A stretch of DNA of 64,000 nt from positions 62,571,684-62,635,683 of the forward strand of contig NC_089982.1 in NCBI RefSeq assembly GCF_036417845.1, read 5' to 3'. The DNA comes from Apteryx mantelli (taxonomy: Eukaryota; Chordata; Aves; Apterygiformes; Apterygidae). Both the position numbers and the translations under genes were made by a program. This document shows positions 12,848 through 25,423 of the stretch, in pieces. The notes under the pieces are model-generated. The model was not told the origin of the DNA, did not search any database, and was given only the letters and a program-made list of their open reading frames with translations. Position 1 is the stretch's first letter; each line of letters starts with the position of its first letter.

Positions 12848-12914
12848 CTGTGCCTGCGGTTTCCTGAGAAAGAGTACCTGCCTGAGAAAGAGGAAGACCT
12901 GCTGGGAAAACAAG
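12848..12914 (-). CDS. Weak candidate third exon of unidentified minus-strand gene
   Basis: On the minus strand an acceptor-like CTTCCCACAG precedes 12914, and a perfect donor GCACAG|GTGAGT follows 12848. The 67-base segment is open in phase 0, which is the phase left by the candidate exon at 13144-13236, and ends in phase 1. The predicted 22 residues (rich in L, S, Q, G) are not recognisable. The donor is excellent, but internal AG dinucleotides give alternative acceptors and the peptide is uninformative, so this exon is much less certain than the two upstream of it. Confidence 0.2.
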
Positions 12915-13143
12915 CTGTGGGAAGTCCAAGTGTTCAGGGAAAGAGGTTCGGGATATAGAACCCCCTTAGGGACTCCTCAGAGAGAAGGCCAGCACATGGG
13001 AAGACTTGCAGAGGAAATTAGATGCTCAGGACGATCCTGGCTGTGCTTGAAAAGAGGTCTGTCTGGGAAAGAGTAAAAGAGAAGGCCTAGGAATAGTGCT
13101 GCTGGGAGGATCCCTGGGAAATAGTAAGGCTGACCAGGCTTAC

Positions 13144-13236
13144 CACTAGGAGAGATGGCTTCCCATTGATGTAGGAGCCTGTCTCCAGTGTCTCCACTGA
13201 ACATGGTGAACATAATCCTGTTCCCCTGACACTCCC
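13144..13236 (-). CDS. Candidate internal exon, unidentified protein
   Basis: On the minus strand a pyrimidine-rich acceptor (ACACCATCTCCAG) ends at 13237. The 93-base exon is exactly 31 codons in phase 0, with no stop, and is followed by a donor (CTAGTG|GTAAGC). The peptide contains a CSPCS motif followed by VETLETGSYINGKPSLLV. Its mixed composition looks like real coding sequence, not low complexity. Phase 0 at its start matches phase 0 at the end of the exon at 14520-14739, so the two can be spliced without a frame break. The frame continues open into the intron, so openness alone is weak evidence. I do not recognise the family. Confidence 0.35.
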
Positions 13237-14519
13237 CTGGAGATGGTGTTAGAGAAGGACTGCTAAGCTTTAACAAAGACTACCAAACCTTGATATAACA
13301 GGAAAAAGGATCCCTGGAATATGGGCTTATTGAGAACAGCCAATTTGCTCTGCTTGTCAAGAATTTTTATTTTGCCTTGGAAAAGGGGATCTCGTATTTG
13401 AAGACACTGTGAAGCCATGTAGCACATAGCTGTCACTTATTTGTCAGGAAAAAAAAAAGTTCTATTTTTGTTCTTGAGCAATCTTTTTACTTTCCTTCTT
13501 TTTAAGCACAATGACAGTAATGATTAATAGACAGTCCACAGTGCTGCCAGCAGGAAGCCAGCCTAAGTGTGGGGGAAGTCTAAATAATTGAAGGGAAAAG
13601 GTGACAGAGGCAGCCATTAGTTCTACCGGATAAGGGAGGCTTCATTGCCTGGCTATCTGCCCAAATAAAAGAGAAAATTTACCATTTGAGGAGTGCAATC
13701 TGTAGACTTCATGATGCACTCCCCTTGGGGGCAAAAGTAAAGAAAGGGCTCAGCATTTCTAAATTGGTAGAAATTGATGCAAAACCCCCTCATCTTTAAT
13801 TGCATTACAGCACATTAGCAGGCTTGCAACATAACCAGCTTGTCAGAAACAACTGGGCAGGATTCCAGAGACAGAAATGAATACCCTACACCACCATGGA
13901 TCATGTAGCACTGGGCAGTGCCTTCAGGGGTGACTCACCTCAATGGAACAGAGGCATGGATTTCCTGGTGGTCACAGGAGACCCAGTACACTTGCAAGAA
14001 AGGTCAGTAAATTTTACAGCTGAGCTTGAGTCACTGGAATTTGATTTCTAAGAGAATGAAACCATCAAACTTCTTATCACAACAACAGATGCTGAGCAGA
14101 AAACTAGCTCCAGTCTTCTCAAGCAGGGCAACAAACCCCAAAACTTTCCAAAATGCGGACTTTAGTTTGTTTGCTGAACTGTCCATTTTGGAGCTCTGTG
14201 TCATGATGATAACTGGAGCGTATTGTTTCAAATTCTTATCAAGAGAGGAGGATCCTTTCCTCCATTTTGAACAAACTATGGACTACTGTTTCATCCAATA
14301 CTATTCATCATTTAGTTTCTCTTAATTTCTAGGCAGAGTTTGACAAAGTGCGTAGCACAGAAGAGTTTTCTAGAGACTAATGGGTCCTTCCTTTTGCATG
14401 AACAATAACAATAAGCAACTGTTAAATGTTTTAATTTAACTGATGATGTAAAATGAGATTGGGGTGAAAGGAGAAAACAAAAACCAAACTGTTAGGTAGA
14501 TGTGGTTGTTCAAACTTAC

Positions 14520-14739
14520 AGAAGAGACACAGGGCCCATTCTGTTCTCCCAAGACATTGCGTACAGACACAGCAAAACTCATGCTGCTCACCCCAGTCTC
14601 AGCACTGGAAACACTGCGGTGCATAGTGAAGCACACGAACATTTGCTGGGCCATTTGGACATCCAAATCAGTAGGGATCTCCACATGGCACCCCACTGCA
14701 CTAGGTAGACAGCTGGGCAGGTCCAGAAAAGGGTCCATA
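14520..14739 (-). CDS. Candidate internal exon, unidentified protein
   Basis: This lies in the longest open frame of the window outside the CR1 and the CpG island (minus strand, 183 codons, 14436-14987). Within it an acceptor (TTATATTCTAG, AG at 14741-14740) and a strong donor (CTTCT|GTAAGT, GT at 14519-14518) define a 220-base exon. It begins with the third base of a codon and ends in phase 0. The 73 complete codons start MDPFLDLPSC and include EIPTDLDVQMAQQMFVCFTMH and VRNVLGEQNGPCVSS, with four cysteines. Codon use looks vertebrate and balanced. The pattern suggests an extracellular or luminal domain, but I cannot name it. The acceptor pyrimidine tract is modest. The next exon would be 13144-13236. 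No convincing upstream exon in phase 2 was found. Confidence 0.42.
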
Positions 14740-17700
14740 CTAGAATATAAAATTGTGAGTAGGAGCGTTATTGGAATTTGAGCTGATTTGACTAGGAAGA
14801 ACTGAAAAAAAACCCAGCTTAGAAATAGTACTGGGAGTTTGTATCCTTCCTTTGTTTTAGGCTGCTTTTGACTCTTGGCAGGCAAAATATTCAGTAACAA
14901 TAAGTACAGACTGGGAAGCAGGGAAAGATGGAAGCAGTAGCTATATCCAGTCCTTGATAGCATCTCATCCTGGGTAAGGTTATTCAAAGCTGTGAAGTGA
15001 TTAGAGTGGTAGCCACATCCTGTGCAATGAAAGAGTTATATTGACACCTCCCCCCATGATGAGGAAGCTGAGCTTTCTGTCAGCTGTGATGTTCTGGGAG
15101 AAAGCCATGGTAGCATATATAAGGAGAATCATTCAGCAAAGCAAATCTGGGATCCTTGAGAATGCAGCAGGATTTTTTGCAGTCTGTCTGCTACTATCTT
15201 GCCCTCTTGATAAGGTCCTGATGCTAGTTTCAGGATGCTGCTTGTGTTAACTGATTGTCTGCCTTCTGTATAACTTTTCTAAGAGGCAGCTGGTATTGTT
15301 CAGAGTCTTCCTAAGGCTTTCTGATTTTGAAGGAATGTATAGACTAGATCTGAAATGCTGCGATATTCAGCTTAACTGTGTATAGTCTGAAATTCTTATA
15401 GAACACCTTTATCTAACCAAAACAATTAAATTAGATCCAGTTATGCTGGCCAGGTAGGAGACTATGTAACATTCTGGTCATCGAGATGATCTGTTAAACA
15501 CTGGAAAGATTTCAGAGCAGGTTCATTGCACACATATACTTCACGATAATTCAAGGCAGCCCCCTAAAAAAACTTCTTCCTTTAACACTTGCCATTGTGT
15601 CTGTCACTTGGAGGTGGCAATGTGATAACACCTTTCATTTTAAGAGTCTAATTCTTGAATCATTTCATTAGGATACTGATGCATGTGCTTGGTGGAGACT
15701 AAGAATTGGAATTTGTTTTTAATACTTTTGCATGCAGTAGTTCTTGAGAGTTTTTTAAAAAAATCTATAAAAATGCAAGGAGAAGGGCTGAAAGGAAGCT
15801 TTGTGCTTATTATCCTGGTGAAGAGATGTAATTTTTATTGCACAGTTTCCTTCTACACTGACATTCAACTATTCACATACATTCATCAAATGTGACTTTT
15901 GTGACTTTATGTAACGTGAAGTGGCTCTTCAGATCCAGTCATCTGTGTTCTTGAAATATTTCAGAACAGTACTGAAGCAATATAAAGATGGTAGTAGCAG
16001 TTAATGCCCTTTTCAAGGAGTTTTGAAATGAAGGGGAAACACAAATGGCTTTTGAGTATGTTTCCTAGAGGACAGTGTCATGCTCAGTCCAAATGAAATG
16101 GAGGTTGAAGAGAGAAACTGGAGTTAAGGGACTTTATTTTAGCAGAGAATACTAATGATTCCTTGGCTGTTGATGAGAAGGAAAGATGTCAAAAGAGAGA
16201 AAAGAAATAAAGTAACAAGAAAAGTCAAGCAAAGGAAGCTTATGGAGGAGGAAATAGGAAATGGCTTTGGCAGGACGATGATGGCTGAATGTACAGGAAC
16301 AAGTGCTCCATGATCCAGACTCAGAAGTGTTTAGCTGAATTCAGGGCAACTCTTACATATGTTTGAAAGTCAAGTATATATTCTGTTGCTTGTGTAAGTG
16401 GGAAACATCTATAACAGTATTTTCTGGAGGCATTTTGAGAGTCTTGGGATGTAGCACCTACCTTCCCACAGTGACAACTGGAGTGGAAGAAGGCAGAGAA
16501 GTCGACCTGATTCATCCATTATTTCACATCTGGTAAAACTAAGATGATTCTTCCTTCCCTGCTTAGCAATCCCTGCAGCAAAAGGTGGCTGCAGTCAGAT
16601 AAGAGAGCAGTGCCTAAAGGAAGGGCCACAGACAGCATATAGGAGAATGTGAGGGAGGAAGAGGGCTCAGGCAAAACGAGTGGCCTGGAGGATGAAGGAG
16701 GGACCGCTCTCAATCTGAGACCATCAGGGTATTAAAGAGAGGGTACATCTAGTCCTGCTGAAGGGTGAGCTAGAGGCTTTTGTTGCTTTGGGTTTTCTGA
16801 AGCAAAACTCATGTGTTTACTTTGATCTTTTAGAGGAAGTGGAATATAATCATTTCTTTTGAGCAATAGTATTTATTTCAAAAGTTTGTATATTTAATCT
16901 GTGAGAGCAGTTCTAATGCTACTGCTAATAGAGCTAGATTATGGAATAGAGGCTTTATTTTTTCTGTATCATATAACACATTGTAAGCCTGCAGTGGTTC
17001 TGAATGAGCCTGGGGAAAAAAGTCAACATTTTATTATGTGTGACCTGTTTTGATTGCTTCATCTGTCATGTTTCTCCTTTACTCCTGGTTCTTCTTTTCA
17101 CAATTTTTGTATCATTAAGTTTGTTAGATAAATTATTTCTAAACGCAGAAATGATCAGAACTACAAGAACTGACTCTGAGACTGCTTAGTTATTGCACTG
17201 TATGAGGATAGTTTTCATTAATACCCCACCATAATTACAAAATACTCAGAAGCTGGTATATTCCCTTTTATAAGGTATAAGTTTGCCATCCATGAAGATA
17301 TTCTAGACTAAATTATAGGATATAAACACCTGATACAGGTAACTTTTAGAGAGAGGGATATAATCATACACATATTAGATCTCAAAGAAAGGCCCCTCAT
17401 TGCTTATGTGTTCATCTAGATACTTGTGTCCCTTTAGAGCACATCTCCTGAGCATTCTGCAGTTCTCAGTGGATACTTTCCTGAGCTCCTGTGACTTCTG
17501 GCAGTCTGCTCTCATTTTGGCACATGAGAAACTGATGTACCAACCAGCTTGCTTAAGCTGATGAGAAGGGACATGTTAGGGATAGGTACTGAATCCAGAT
17601 CACAAATCCCAGACTAGTATTTTAAACCCATTTTTTAAACAAGTCGTTAATAGGCTGGATCATCATAGTAATTTGGCTTCCTCAGATGAAGCTTACTAAA

Positions 17701-18482
17701 GTAATATTTTCAGTGCATTGATATCCTTAACTTATTATATTCCCTTGTGCTTCATGTGCATTCTACTTTCATTTTCCAATTTGGCTTGCAAAAAAGTTTA
17801 ACCAGCCTTTATTTACTGAAGAGTATCTCCATGTAAAGAGTTTACTTATTGACAGAAAGGTCAATGAAATCACAAGGGCAATATATTCTATCAGTGCTTA
17901 CATTCTGCATCCATGCTGTAAAGCTTAAAGGCACTCTTATTCTGTCTGCTAGGAAGAACATAAGCAAATGTGCTTCTAAAGCATTTTTCTCAAAATGAAA
18001 GGACAATCTTTTCCTCTGTTCAGTGGAAGCATCTCTCTTTCAAGCTTTCATCCCTAGACTCAGAGAAGTAGGCTTAAGCGTAGTCTTTTATAAGGATCAG
18101 GTGCTCAAAAGTAGGTGTGCTAGCGTGGATATCTTGTTAATAAACAAGGTCATTGGTGAAGGCTGGGTCCATTACATGAAGGTGTTCTGTGAACTTGAAA
18201 CTCTTATCTAATTCATATTGGTCAATAAAAAGAATGCTTAATTCACTGAGCTGCTGTCTAAAATCTCCATGTTTGTGCTTTTGGCTAGAGGTAGAGATTT
18301 CAGATTCCTAGCTCCACTACAGAGCTAGAATCCTGTTTTTTTTTTTCCATCAAAAGATCCACCCTGAAAGTGTGGTCTTTGAGAGCTGTGTTACTAACTT
18401 TGGGGAAGTCCTAGGGATAGGCATACCTGGACCAGTAGTCTAGATTCCACTAGATCCCAAGCCCTAGAGCACTCAGCCAGCA

Positions 18483-18535
18483 TTTATCAAAAGCCTGAGA
18501 TATTTTTGATAAAACAATTTGTGTTCCACAAATTG
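18483..18535. repeat. Two adjacent short hairpins
   Basis: TTTATCAAAA (18483-18492) pairs with its exact inverse at 18504-18513. Immediately after, CAATTTGTG (18515-18523) pairs with its exact inverse at 18527-18535 across a 3-base loop. Both stems are perfect and nearly contiguous. Confidence 0.85.
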
Positions 18536-19137
18536 ACATTTTTCAACAAGCATTCATCAGAACATTTCCAGCCAGATTAATTCCTGTATAACAGAAGCCA
18601 TAAGATTTTCCCAAGCTTTCCTACAACAGTAGGATATATTTGGGTCAAACTACAGCATGCATCTTCAGTGCTAAGTTAATATTCTCTCTGCTGTTGTTAA
18701 TTCGGGCTGTTCATAGCTAGCCAAAGCACAAGCAAAGCTAATATTAAAAATTACTGAGCAGTGGCTAAAATGGCCAGTGAATTGGTAGTAGGTCATGTAA
18801 TTATCTTGATTATTTGAGGAGGCACTGTTATCGTCTATTCTGTATATATAACGAAAGCCACTGCACTATGACTGTGGGATGATTTAGATGCCTTTGTCTA
18901 GTCAGGTTTAAATGCAACTTTTATGAGAAACGTAACCTTGAAATGTCCAATAAAAATTTTTACAATGTTCTGGTATTCAGAATAGAGCTTATGAACAAGG
19001 ATGATTCGCTATTGAATTAATTATAAATGATGTAGCCAATAACTCAAACATATGTCCCCTTTGAGGCACCTAACATCAGATTTTTATAATACTTTCATTG
19101 TAGATAGCTGCAGGTTTTCTAAGGAATTAAGCTGAAG

Positions 19138-19165
19138 TCCATATTGTGTTATCACACAATATGGA
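19138..19165. repeat. Perfect 12-bp hairpin with 4-base loop
   Basis: TCCATATTGTGT at 19138-19149 and its exact inverse at 19154-19165 flank a TATC loop. One G-T pair and one A-T pair could extend the stem outward. No poly-T terminator or other feature is attached. Confidence 0.9.
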
Positions 19166-22100
19166 TTAACTTTGCTTCACCCACGTAGACACCACAAATT
19201 GCTGGGGGCAACATCCATAGTTCCTGCTCTGATTCTGTGCTAGATTATTTGAAAATAGAGATAACGATGTTTCAGAATTACCTTCTGTAGATGTGAGTCT
19301 GCTGTGGGAGCACAGCCTGACATAATAGTGTAGCTACTTTACTACATTGCTTGGTTATAGAAGGATAAGATTTTAAACACCTGTTCAGATATGAATGATA
19401 CATTTGCTTTTGGTATCTCTACAGTGAAAACTCATTTTGCTCCAAAGATAAAAGTAGTTCCTCCCGCAAAATCCCCAAACACCCTCATTTCCATCTAGGA
19501 CCCTGCTGACCTCTCAGAAGCAATCCATTTCTCCTAAACTCAAATCAGCTGGTTCCAGATGGAATGAGTCCATGCACAGGAACAAGTTTCTGAGGAAGGT
19601 GACTGGACTGAAACTATGTATATTGCCTTGGTTGCTACTCTTTAAAATTGCTCCTAATATATTGGTCTGTTTAGAAGAGATACCTACTGGGTAGGTATAG
19701 CCCACCTGTGTGAGAAAAATTTATTTAGACCATTTATGAGAAGTGCATTAGGCCTGTCAAGATATTCCAAGGTTATGGAACAAGATGGGAAAGATTTATT
19801 TAGTACCATAACAGTAACTCATAAATTTGATGGAGCCGAAATGTTAGATGAAAAACAGGTTGTTTTGATCTCAGCTTCCTTTTTATACTATCTGTCACAG
19901 TTTCCCAGTGTGTTCTGGGATGCCTCCAAGTCTAATATGTGGTAACATTGTTTGCTCCTGTAGCTACATGGGATTTTGAAGTTGTGATATACTTAATGCT
20001 CAGCAGCCAGTTATAGGGAAGAACATAAAATGCTGAGACTTGTGAAAGTGTGTTTCTTAAACTTACACTGGCATCAGCTCTGCATTTATTAGGCCAGACC
20101 AAGTCATCTATAAATAATATGAAAATGCCTGCTGAGGGATATATTGTCCATAGAAGTAAGTCATACTCAATAGTCCAGAAAGCAGAATTTAAGAGATTAC
20201 AAGAATGTTTCATGCTCCTGGGAATGTCTTTGCCATTATAAAATCAAACCCTTAATGTTGACAGCCAAGTTTCTGTTGTGATTTTATAATAGCAATTTTT
20301 AGTGAGAATTCTGTTTAGAAGTAAGAAAGCTCTTTACAAGATAGAAAAAAAAAATGTTGGCTAGTTAGATACTGTTAAGCTAAATCATACTGCACAGGCC
20401 TTCTGTGAAAAATTAGCTCCAGAACTTACTGTGCTGTTTAAATGAGGCCTGTAGTAAAAAGCAAAATTATTTGCACTATGAGCAGATTAACTCATTTCCT
20501 ATTCTGCAGGGCATGCCTATAGTGGGAATCACTTCTTCAATGTCGGTTTACTAACAGTCTGTGTTTGTACACCTCTTCAGATATAGAGCTGGTAATTCAT
20601 TCCTTTAAATACTTAAATACTTCTTTGATACTAAAATGTTTTTCTTTATTCCATAAATATCTGGTGGCACTTATTCTAAATTGCAGAGAAGTGAGATGTA
20701 CGGCCTAATGTGACATAGTGAGTCATGAACTCAGGGCCAATGAGCAATGCCAGTGTGCCTTTTTCAAAACAATAATTTTGACAAAACTTGCTTTAATATG
20801 TTCTGTAGGCCTATTAAAAGACCTGCCAACATCACAGAGGCCCAACATAAGTATTTCTTTCCTATATCTGGCTTTAACAGATATAAGGGTAAATTTTAAA
20901 AGTTTTTTGCAGAAACTTTTTGCAGTGCTAATGCTACCAGGACCCTGCATATAGTGCTATGTAGTACAAGCACTTATCTGAGCATTTATCCACCATTTCT
21001 GTTTTGACCAAATCCTCAACAGCACTGATCTCTACAGGGACTGGTCTTTAAGATTACCTAAAAAGGGAAGTAAAGATAAACTGGGAGCTGGGTTTCCACT
21101 TAGCCATGGTTCATCTGAAGGGAACATGTAGGACTGAGCTGACCTTCTTTTGAGAGGCTCTCATTAGTTTCAGTGGATGTTGGTTCAGAGTCTTAAAGTA
21201 CCTCATCTCTTTCTCCTCTCAAAACTAGACCAACCCTCTCCACCCCACCCCATCAGGGGAATTAGTGAAGCTGGGCAAAACTGTCCTCTTTCATGTTTCT
21301 TGGGATGGTTTTTGTCCCATCAGGAGAAGACGCTCAGGATGATGAGGAGAAAGTCCCAGTCTTCTTAAGATAAAATATGGAATGTCAGCAGAGGTAGTAT
21401 CATTGTGGTAATTGAACGAACATGGTGATAAATGCATTGTGCTCTTCCTTCACCCCAAAATAGAAGCTGCAAAGGGATTTCTCTTTTCAATTTGGTCTTA
21501 TTATTGCTCAGAGGAACAAATGTGCTTGTCCTTCATCAAGCAGAAATGTAACAGAAATGAAATTAACTGGTATTTGAATTGTATTGGCTTTGTATTACTG
21601 CATTTATTGCTTATGATTTTACCTAAAGGAAAAATACATGGATTATATCACTGTCAGATTGCTGTCCTGTGTGAGGTGTGAGGACAAACTGGATTAATGT
21701 AACATATGCAAAATACAAAAAAAAAGTTATTTCACATGCATGCTGATATTTACTGAGACCTTGCAAAGTCATCATTAGGTTTAATTCTATATAAACATCT
21801 TGGACAGAAGCAACAGCAGCAGCAATTCTTGCAGTGCTGCTCTTGAAGAGCTGCACTTCCTGCTCTGAGGATTTTATCAACATTACAGAAATTTTGTAAA
21901 AGCTCCAGAACTTTTGCTAAGGAAGAGAAGAGGTTGGATAACTGGAGCAAAGCACTCAAATCAACAGCACTGAAACAGAAGAAAATAAATAGATGTTGGC
22001 AACTTTTTACAAAGCAATCTTATATTTTAGATGGGGCAAGAGAAAAGTGCTAACACGTATCAGGATGTTCTAAACATGCTAGATATGAGTAATTTTAACT

Positions 22101-24929
22101 TACCATGTATTAGAGGTTAGTATTATAAAGAGCAAATCAAGGGAGAGTTTACCAGTGTCTTCACATTAGAGACTGGGTATGTCTGAAATACTCCCTTTGT
22201 CTATTTGACATGTTATGCTTTATGGGGGTACTGTTTTTAACATTATTCAGTGTGTATCATCTTCCTAGAATACAAGACATCACATCAACAAAGCTTTATC
22301 TTTTGACAGTTCTAGATATATTCCTGAATGGAAGCTCGTAAAGCTGCTTCACTTTTAGAAGTAAAGATCTTTCTTTTGGAAATTCTGTAATCTTGGCCTT
22401 TGCAGAAGATTCTAAATAATTTTAGATGTATTTTTTCCTGGCTAAAATAAAACATACACTGACATGACATACGGGATCTGCTTCTGACTGGATACTTTCA
22501 AATGAATGAATGTTAACTCAATACATACGGCGTGTCATGTTCCAGCAATAAGCCAGTGTTTGTGCTCTTTAGTTCACCAAGAGGTGGCAGCCTTCACTCA
22601 ACTCCCTCCAGATTTGTCCTCTTCAGAGGCAGGCTGACCAGAGGTGTATCTGACATTGCAACGCATGTACAGTGGCTGCTGGATGTATCTGCAGGCTGTG
22701 CCAACACTGCTGGTATTCTGTATTCTTGATTTGATAATAAAATACCTGGAAAAATACCAAATGCATATGAAATTAAGCTATGATCTTTGTTATGTATTAA
22801 AGGAATTGCTCAAGTTGCCCAGAGAGGCTTAGTTTTGCAGAAGACTCAGCACGACTTCCCCTTTGCTGCCATTCCCAGCCCCTGCTGAAATTGGAATGAG
22901 GTTTGTTCTCTTCTCTCTTAGTTTTGGGGAGAAATACAGTTCTGTGTCTAACTGGTATGGAAGTTCTGGACAATAATAAGTTCTGGGTTCATTCATGAGA
23001 AAATGCATACAGAGCATTAACAAAAGTTGATTTAAATGCTCTTGTGTTATTACATATACATTCTCTTTGTGTTTAATGCAATTAAAGTTATCTGAAAACA
23101 CATCATGTGATGGTTTCCTGTCAGAATTTTTTTCTGCGTCAGCATGGCATCTGAATGTCACCAGGTAATCAGAACTGTCCAAATGTTGTGCTCCTCTTTG
23201 ACACACTGACAATGTATTGGTGATAATGATTGTGTTTTGTTTGGTAATTATTTCTTCTGCAGGGAAATTAGTATGGAAAATCTAACATGAAGAGTTTAAG
23301 TAGAATGTTCTTCACCTAGATTAATTTTCTAAGAGTCTGAGATCTAATTTAAACCAATCATTTGGACTGTCTTCATTCATGACAATGAGAGGAAACATCT
23401 CCACAGACTGTTTGTCCCAGCCTGAGAGAGCCTAGGACACGTGAATGGAAATGCTTGTTAAATGGGCCTCTCTTTTCACAGACTGTGGAGGAAACCTAGG
23501 TAGCTAGCTGAGATTGAATCTGAATCGTAGGGTTAAAGTGAGATGACCTGAACCGCTGTGTCTTTAATTTCTATTTTCATAATTCTTCTAAGATTTTGTG
23601 CAAATGTTTATTAATGAAATACACACAGAGTCTTCCTGCTGATATTTGTGGCCTCTTTACATCAGAAAGCAGTGGTAGGAAAAAGCGCATCCCTGTTTTT
23701 GGACATTTTTGTACCTCCCAATTTTCTGTGCTTTGAGATGACAATGTTTAGCTATTTCATGAAGATTCTGTAAACTTTATAGGTAACCGACGTTTCTAAA
23801 ACATTACTAGGGCCAAAGAGCACCTGAGTCAGGACTCTATCTTGTGAGATCTTAGTTCCTTATCTTTTGCTTAGTAAAGCATGCCATAATTTGATTTTAG
23901 ATTTTCCTACCTATTAGGAGGAATACTGACAGAAACCAGACTGAGATATGGTGTTGTGTTTGTGATTTAATCTCCCATATGCGTTTTGAAATACATGTCC
24001 AACCAAATCAGTAATTTCCCTGATCACTTGCATTATTAAAATTGTAGAAAAACATGTTAGTGAATGATTTCTCTCTTGTTCATAACAATTCTTGACAACT
24101 GAATTATTCCTTTGGTAACTGTAATAGAAAAACCACAAATGAAACTATAGAAGGGCAGAGAAGTCAGCACAGATGAACTATGCAGTAGCTGCAAGAATAA
24201 TGCAGATGCATGAGCATGCTGCAAGTGTCTCATTAGATCACAACACTCATCCCCTGTTCCTGTGACCTCTACTGGAGCTGTTTATAGCACATTACAAGCT
24301 TTTTTTTTTATTGTAGAGGCCCCTAGAAAGGTGATCTAAAACTAAGGATTCATCTTCTGTTTTTTAAACTATTCCCCTGTTTTAACACTAGCAGTATTAA
24401 GGAAAGTAAGTATGTTTTAATGCTCCTCATTACAATTTTCTTATTTCTAAGAATAAGATCTGCAGGAGTATGCCTATATACTAAGAAACTTCCAAAGGAT
24501 GTTTACAATGTTTTAGTCTTATTTATGTCTTGTTCTAACTGGAATCAACATATACATGTCTTAGGCCATGTCAATAAATTAATGTTGGAGCAAGAATAAT
24601 CTGCACAGGGATGAAAAAGAGAGGAAGGTTAAAAGCTAAATCAGACCATTCAGAAGATTTACAATCAGCTGTGAAACATGTTTCCCTGCACTAAAGCTAA
24701 TCAAGACAATGAGTTTTCATGTTTGCCTTGTACTACAGAGGAAACTGAATCAGGCATCTCCTGGGGATTCCTTTATTACTTGGCATTCGCACCCTGGCAC
24801 CCACACTTTTTCAGCTGCTGGCAATAAGATAACTTTGATGCACATATGGTAACTAGGCTTCTTGCAAGAAAGTGAAAAAGCAAGATTTCCCAACAATCCC
24901 AAAGATATGTTATCTAATGAAAAGACATC

Positions 24930-25195
24930 CCACACTTCGATAGGGATGTGTGCGCTTCCCCTCTGTAGGGCAGTCCCGCGCTGCCGGCTGCAAGGGGCAG
25001 ACGTGGGGTGAAGGAGCCCTTGTGGGCCATGTTTTGTTCTCACCCCGGGAGTGGGAGAGCGGCTGTTGCCTGACACAGGGCGCTGGTCTGAGCTGCTGGG
25101 TCTTAGCCGTGGCAGCGCCTGTGCCTAGCAGCGAGAGGTGAGGGCTTCCCCCACTGGCGGCAGCCGCTCGCTTCCTGCTATGGCTGGCGGAAAAA
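24930..25195. promoter_or_regulatory. CpG-rich patch, candidate promoter
   Basis: About 16 CpGs fall in roughly 260 bases, against a background where CpG is rare. GC-rich sequence is flanked on both sides by AT-rich DNA. Donor-like motifs occur on both strands (GAGAG|GTGAGG plus, CGGGG|TGAGAA minus). Open frames of 108-146 codons on the minus strand cross it but are not recognisable. It lies upstream, in the right direction, of the candidate minus-strand exons at 12.8-14.7 kb and could be their promoter, which is inference only. Confidence 0.45.
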
Positions 25196-25375
25196 CAAGA
25201 GGAAGAGCTGTTTGGGCTGAATTCACTGAACAAGCTGTTTCCTTCTCCTTTGGGGAAGAAGCAGCAAGCCAGTGCTGACAGCTGGACCATGCTGTATAAG
25301 GACTGTGTATTTATAAATTGAGGAGCACTAAAAAAGGTACACAGCAACATTAAGTCTGTTCTGAAACATGAGATA

Positions 25376-25423
25376 TTATTCTATTGCTTTCTTTCTTTCT
25401 TTTCTTTCTTATTCTATTACTTT
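25376..25423. repeat. (CTTT)n microsatellite flanked by a 15-bp direct repeat
   Basis: An imperfect CTTT run (25387-25410) overlaps and lies between two copies of TTATTCTATTRCTTT, at 25376-25390 and 25409-25423, differing at one base. This looks like a slippage or segmental duplication spanning the microsatellite. Confidence 0.8.

Larger units (their letters stand above)
14740..24925. other. Non-coding DNA, no gene recognised
   Basis: Scattered splice-like motifs and short open frames occur (for example 16321-16713 and 22829-23212 on the minus strand), but none combines a good acceptor, donor and matching phase. If the minus-strand exons at 13-14.7 kb are real, this stretch would be a long intron of that gene. 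Two hairpin loci are listed separately. Confidence 0.5.

Noticed and set aside
16461..16520. Minus-strand exon with GGGAAG|GTAGGT donor
   Set aside because: The donor is good, but the frame needed to join the 14739 exon requires a purine-rich, weak acceptor.
20417..20440. 19-base minus-strand micro-exon with good acceptor and GTAAGT donor
   Set aside because: In the phase needed by the next candidate exon it contains a TAA stop, and its length is too small to trust.
22805..22832. GTTGCCCAGAGAGGCT, identical to a CR1 3' motif
   Set aside because: The match is only about 16 bases, and the flanking sequence does not continue into CR1 on either side.
22829..23212. 127-codon minus-strand open frame
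   Set aside because: No recognisable domain and no matching splice pair. Several open frames of this length are expected by chance in 64 kb read in six frames.
24910..25350. 146-codon and 108-codon minus-strand frames over the CpG patch
   Set aside because: Composition follows the GC patch, the frames overlap, and nothing in the peptides is recognisable. Only the CpG patch itself is reported.
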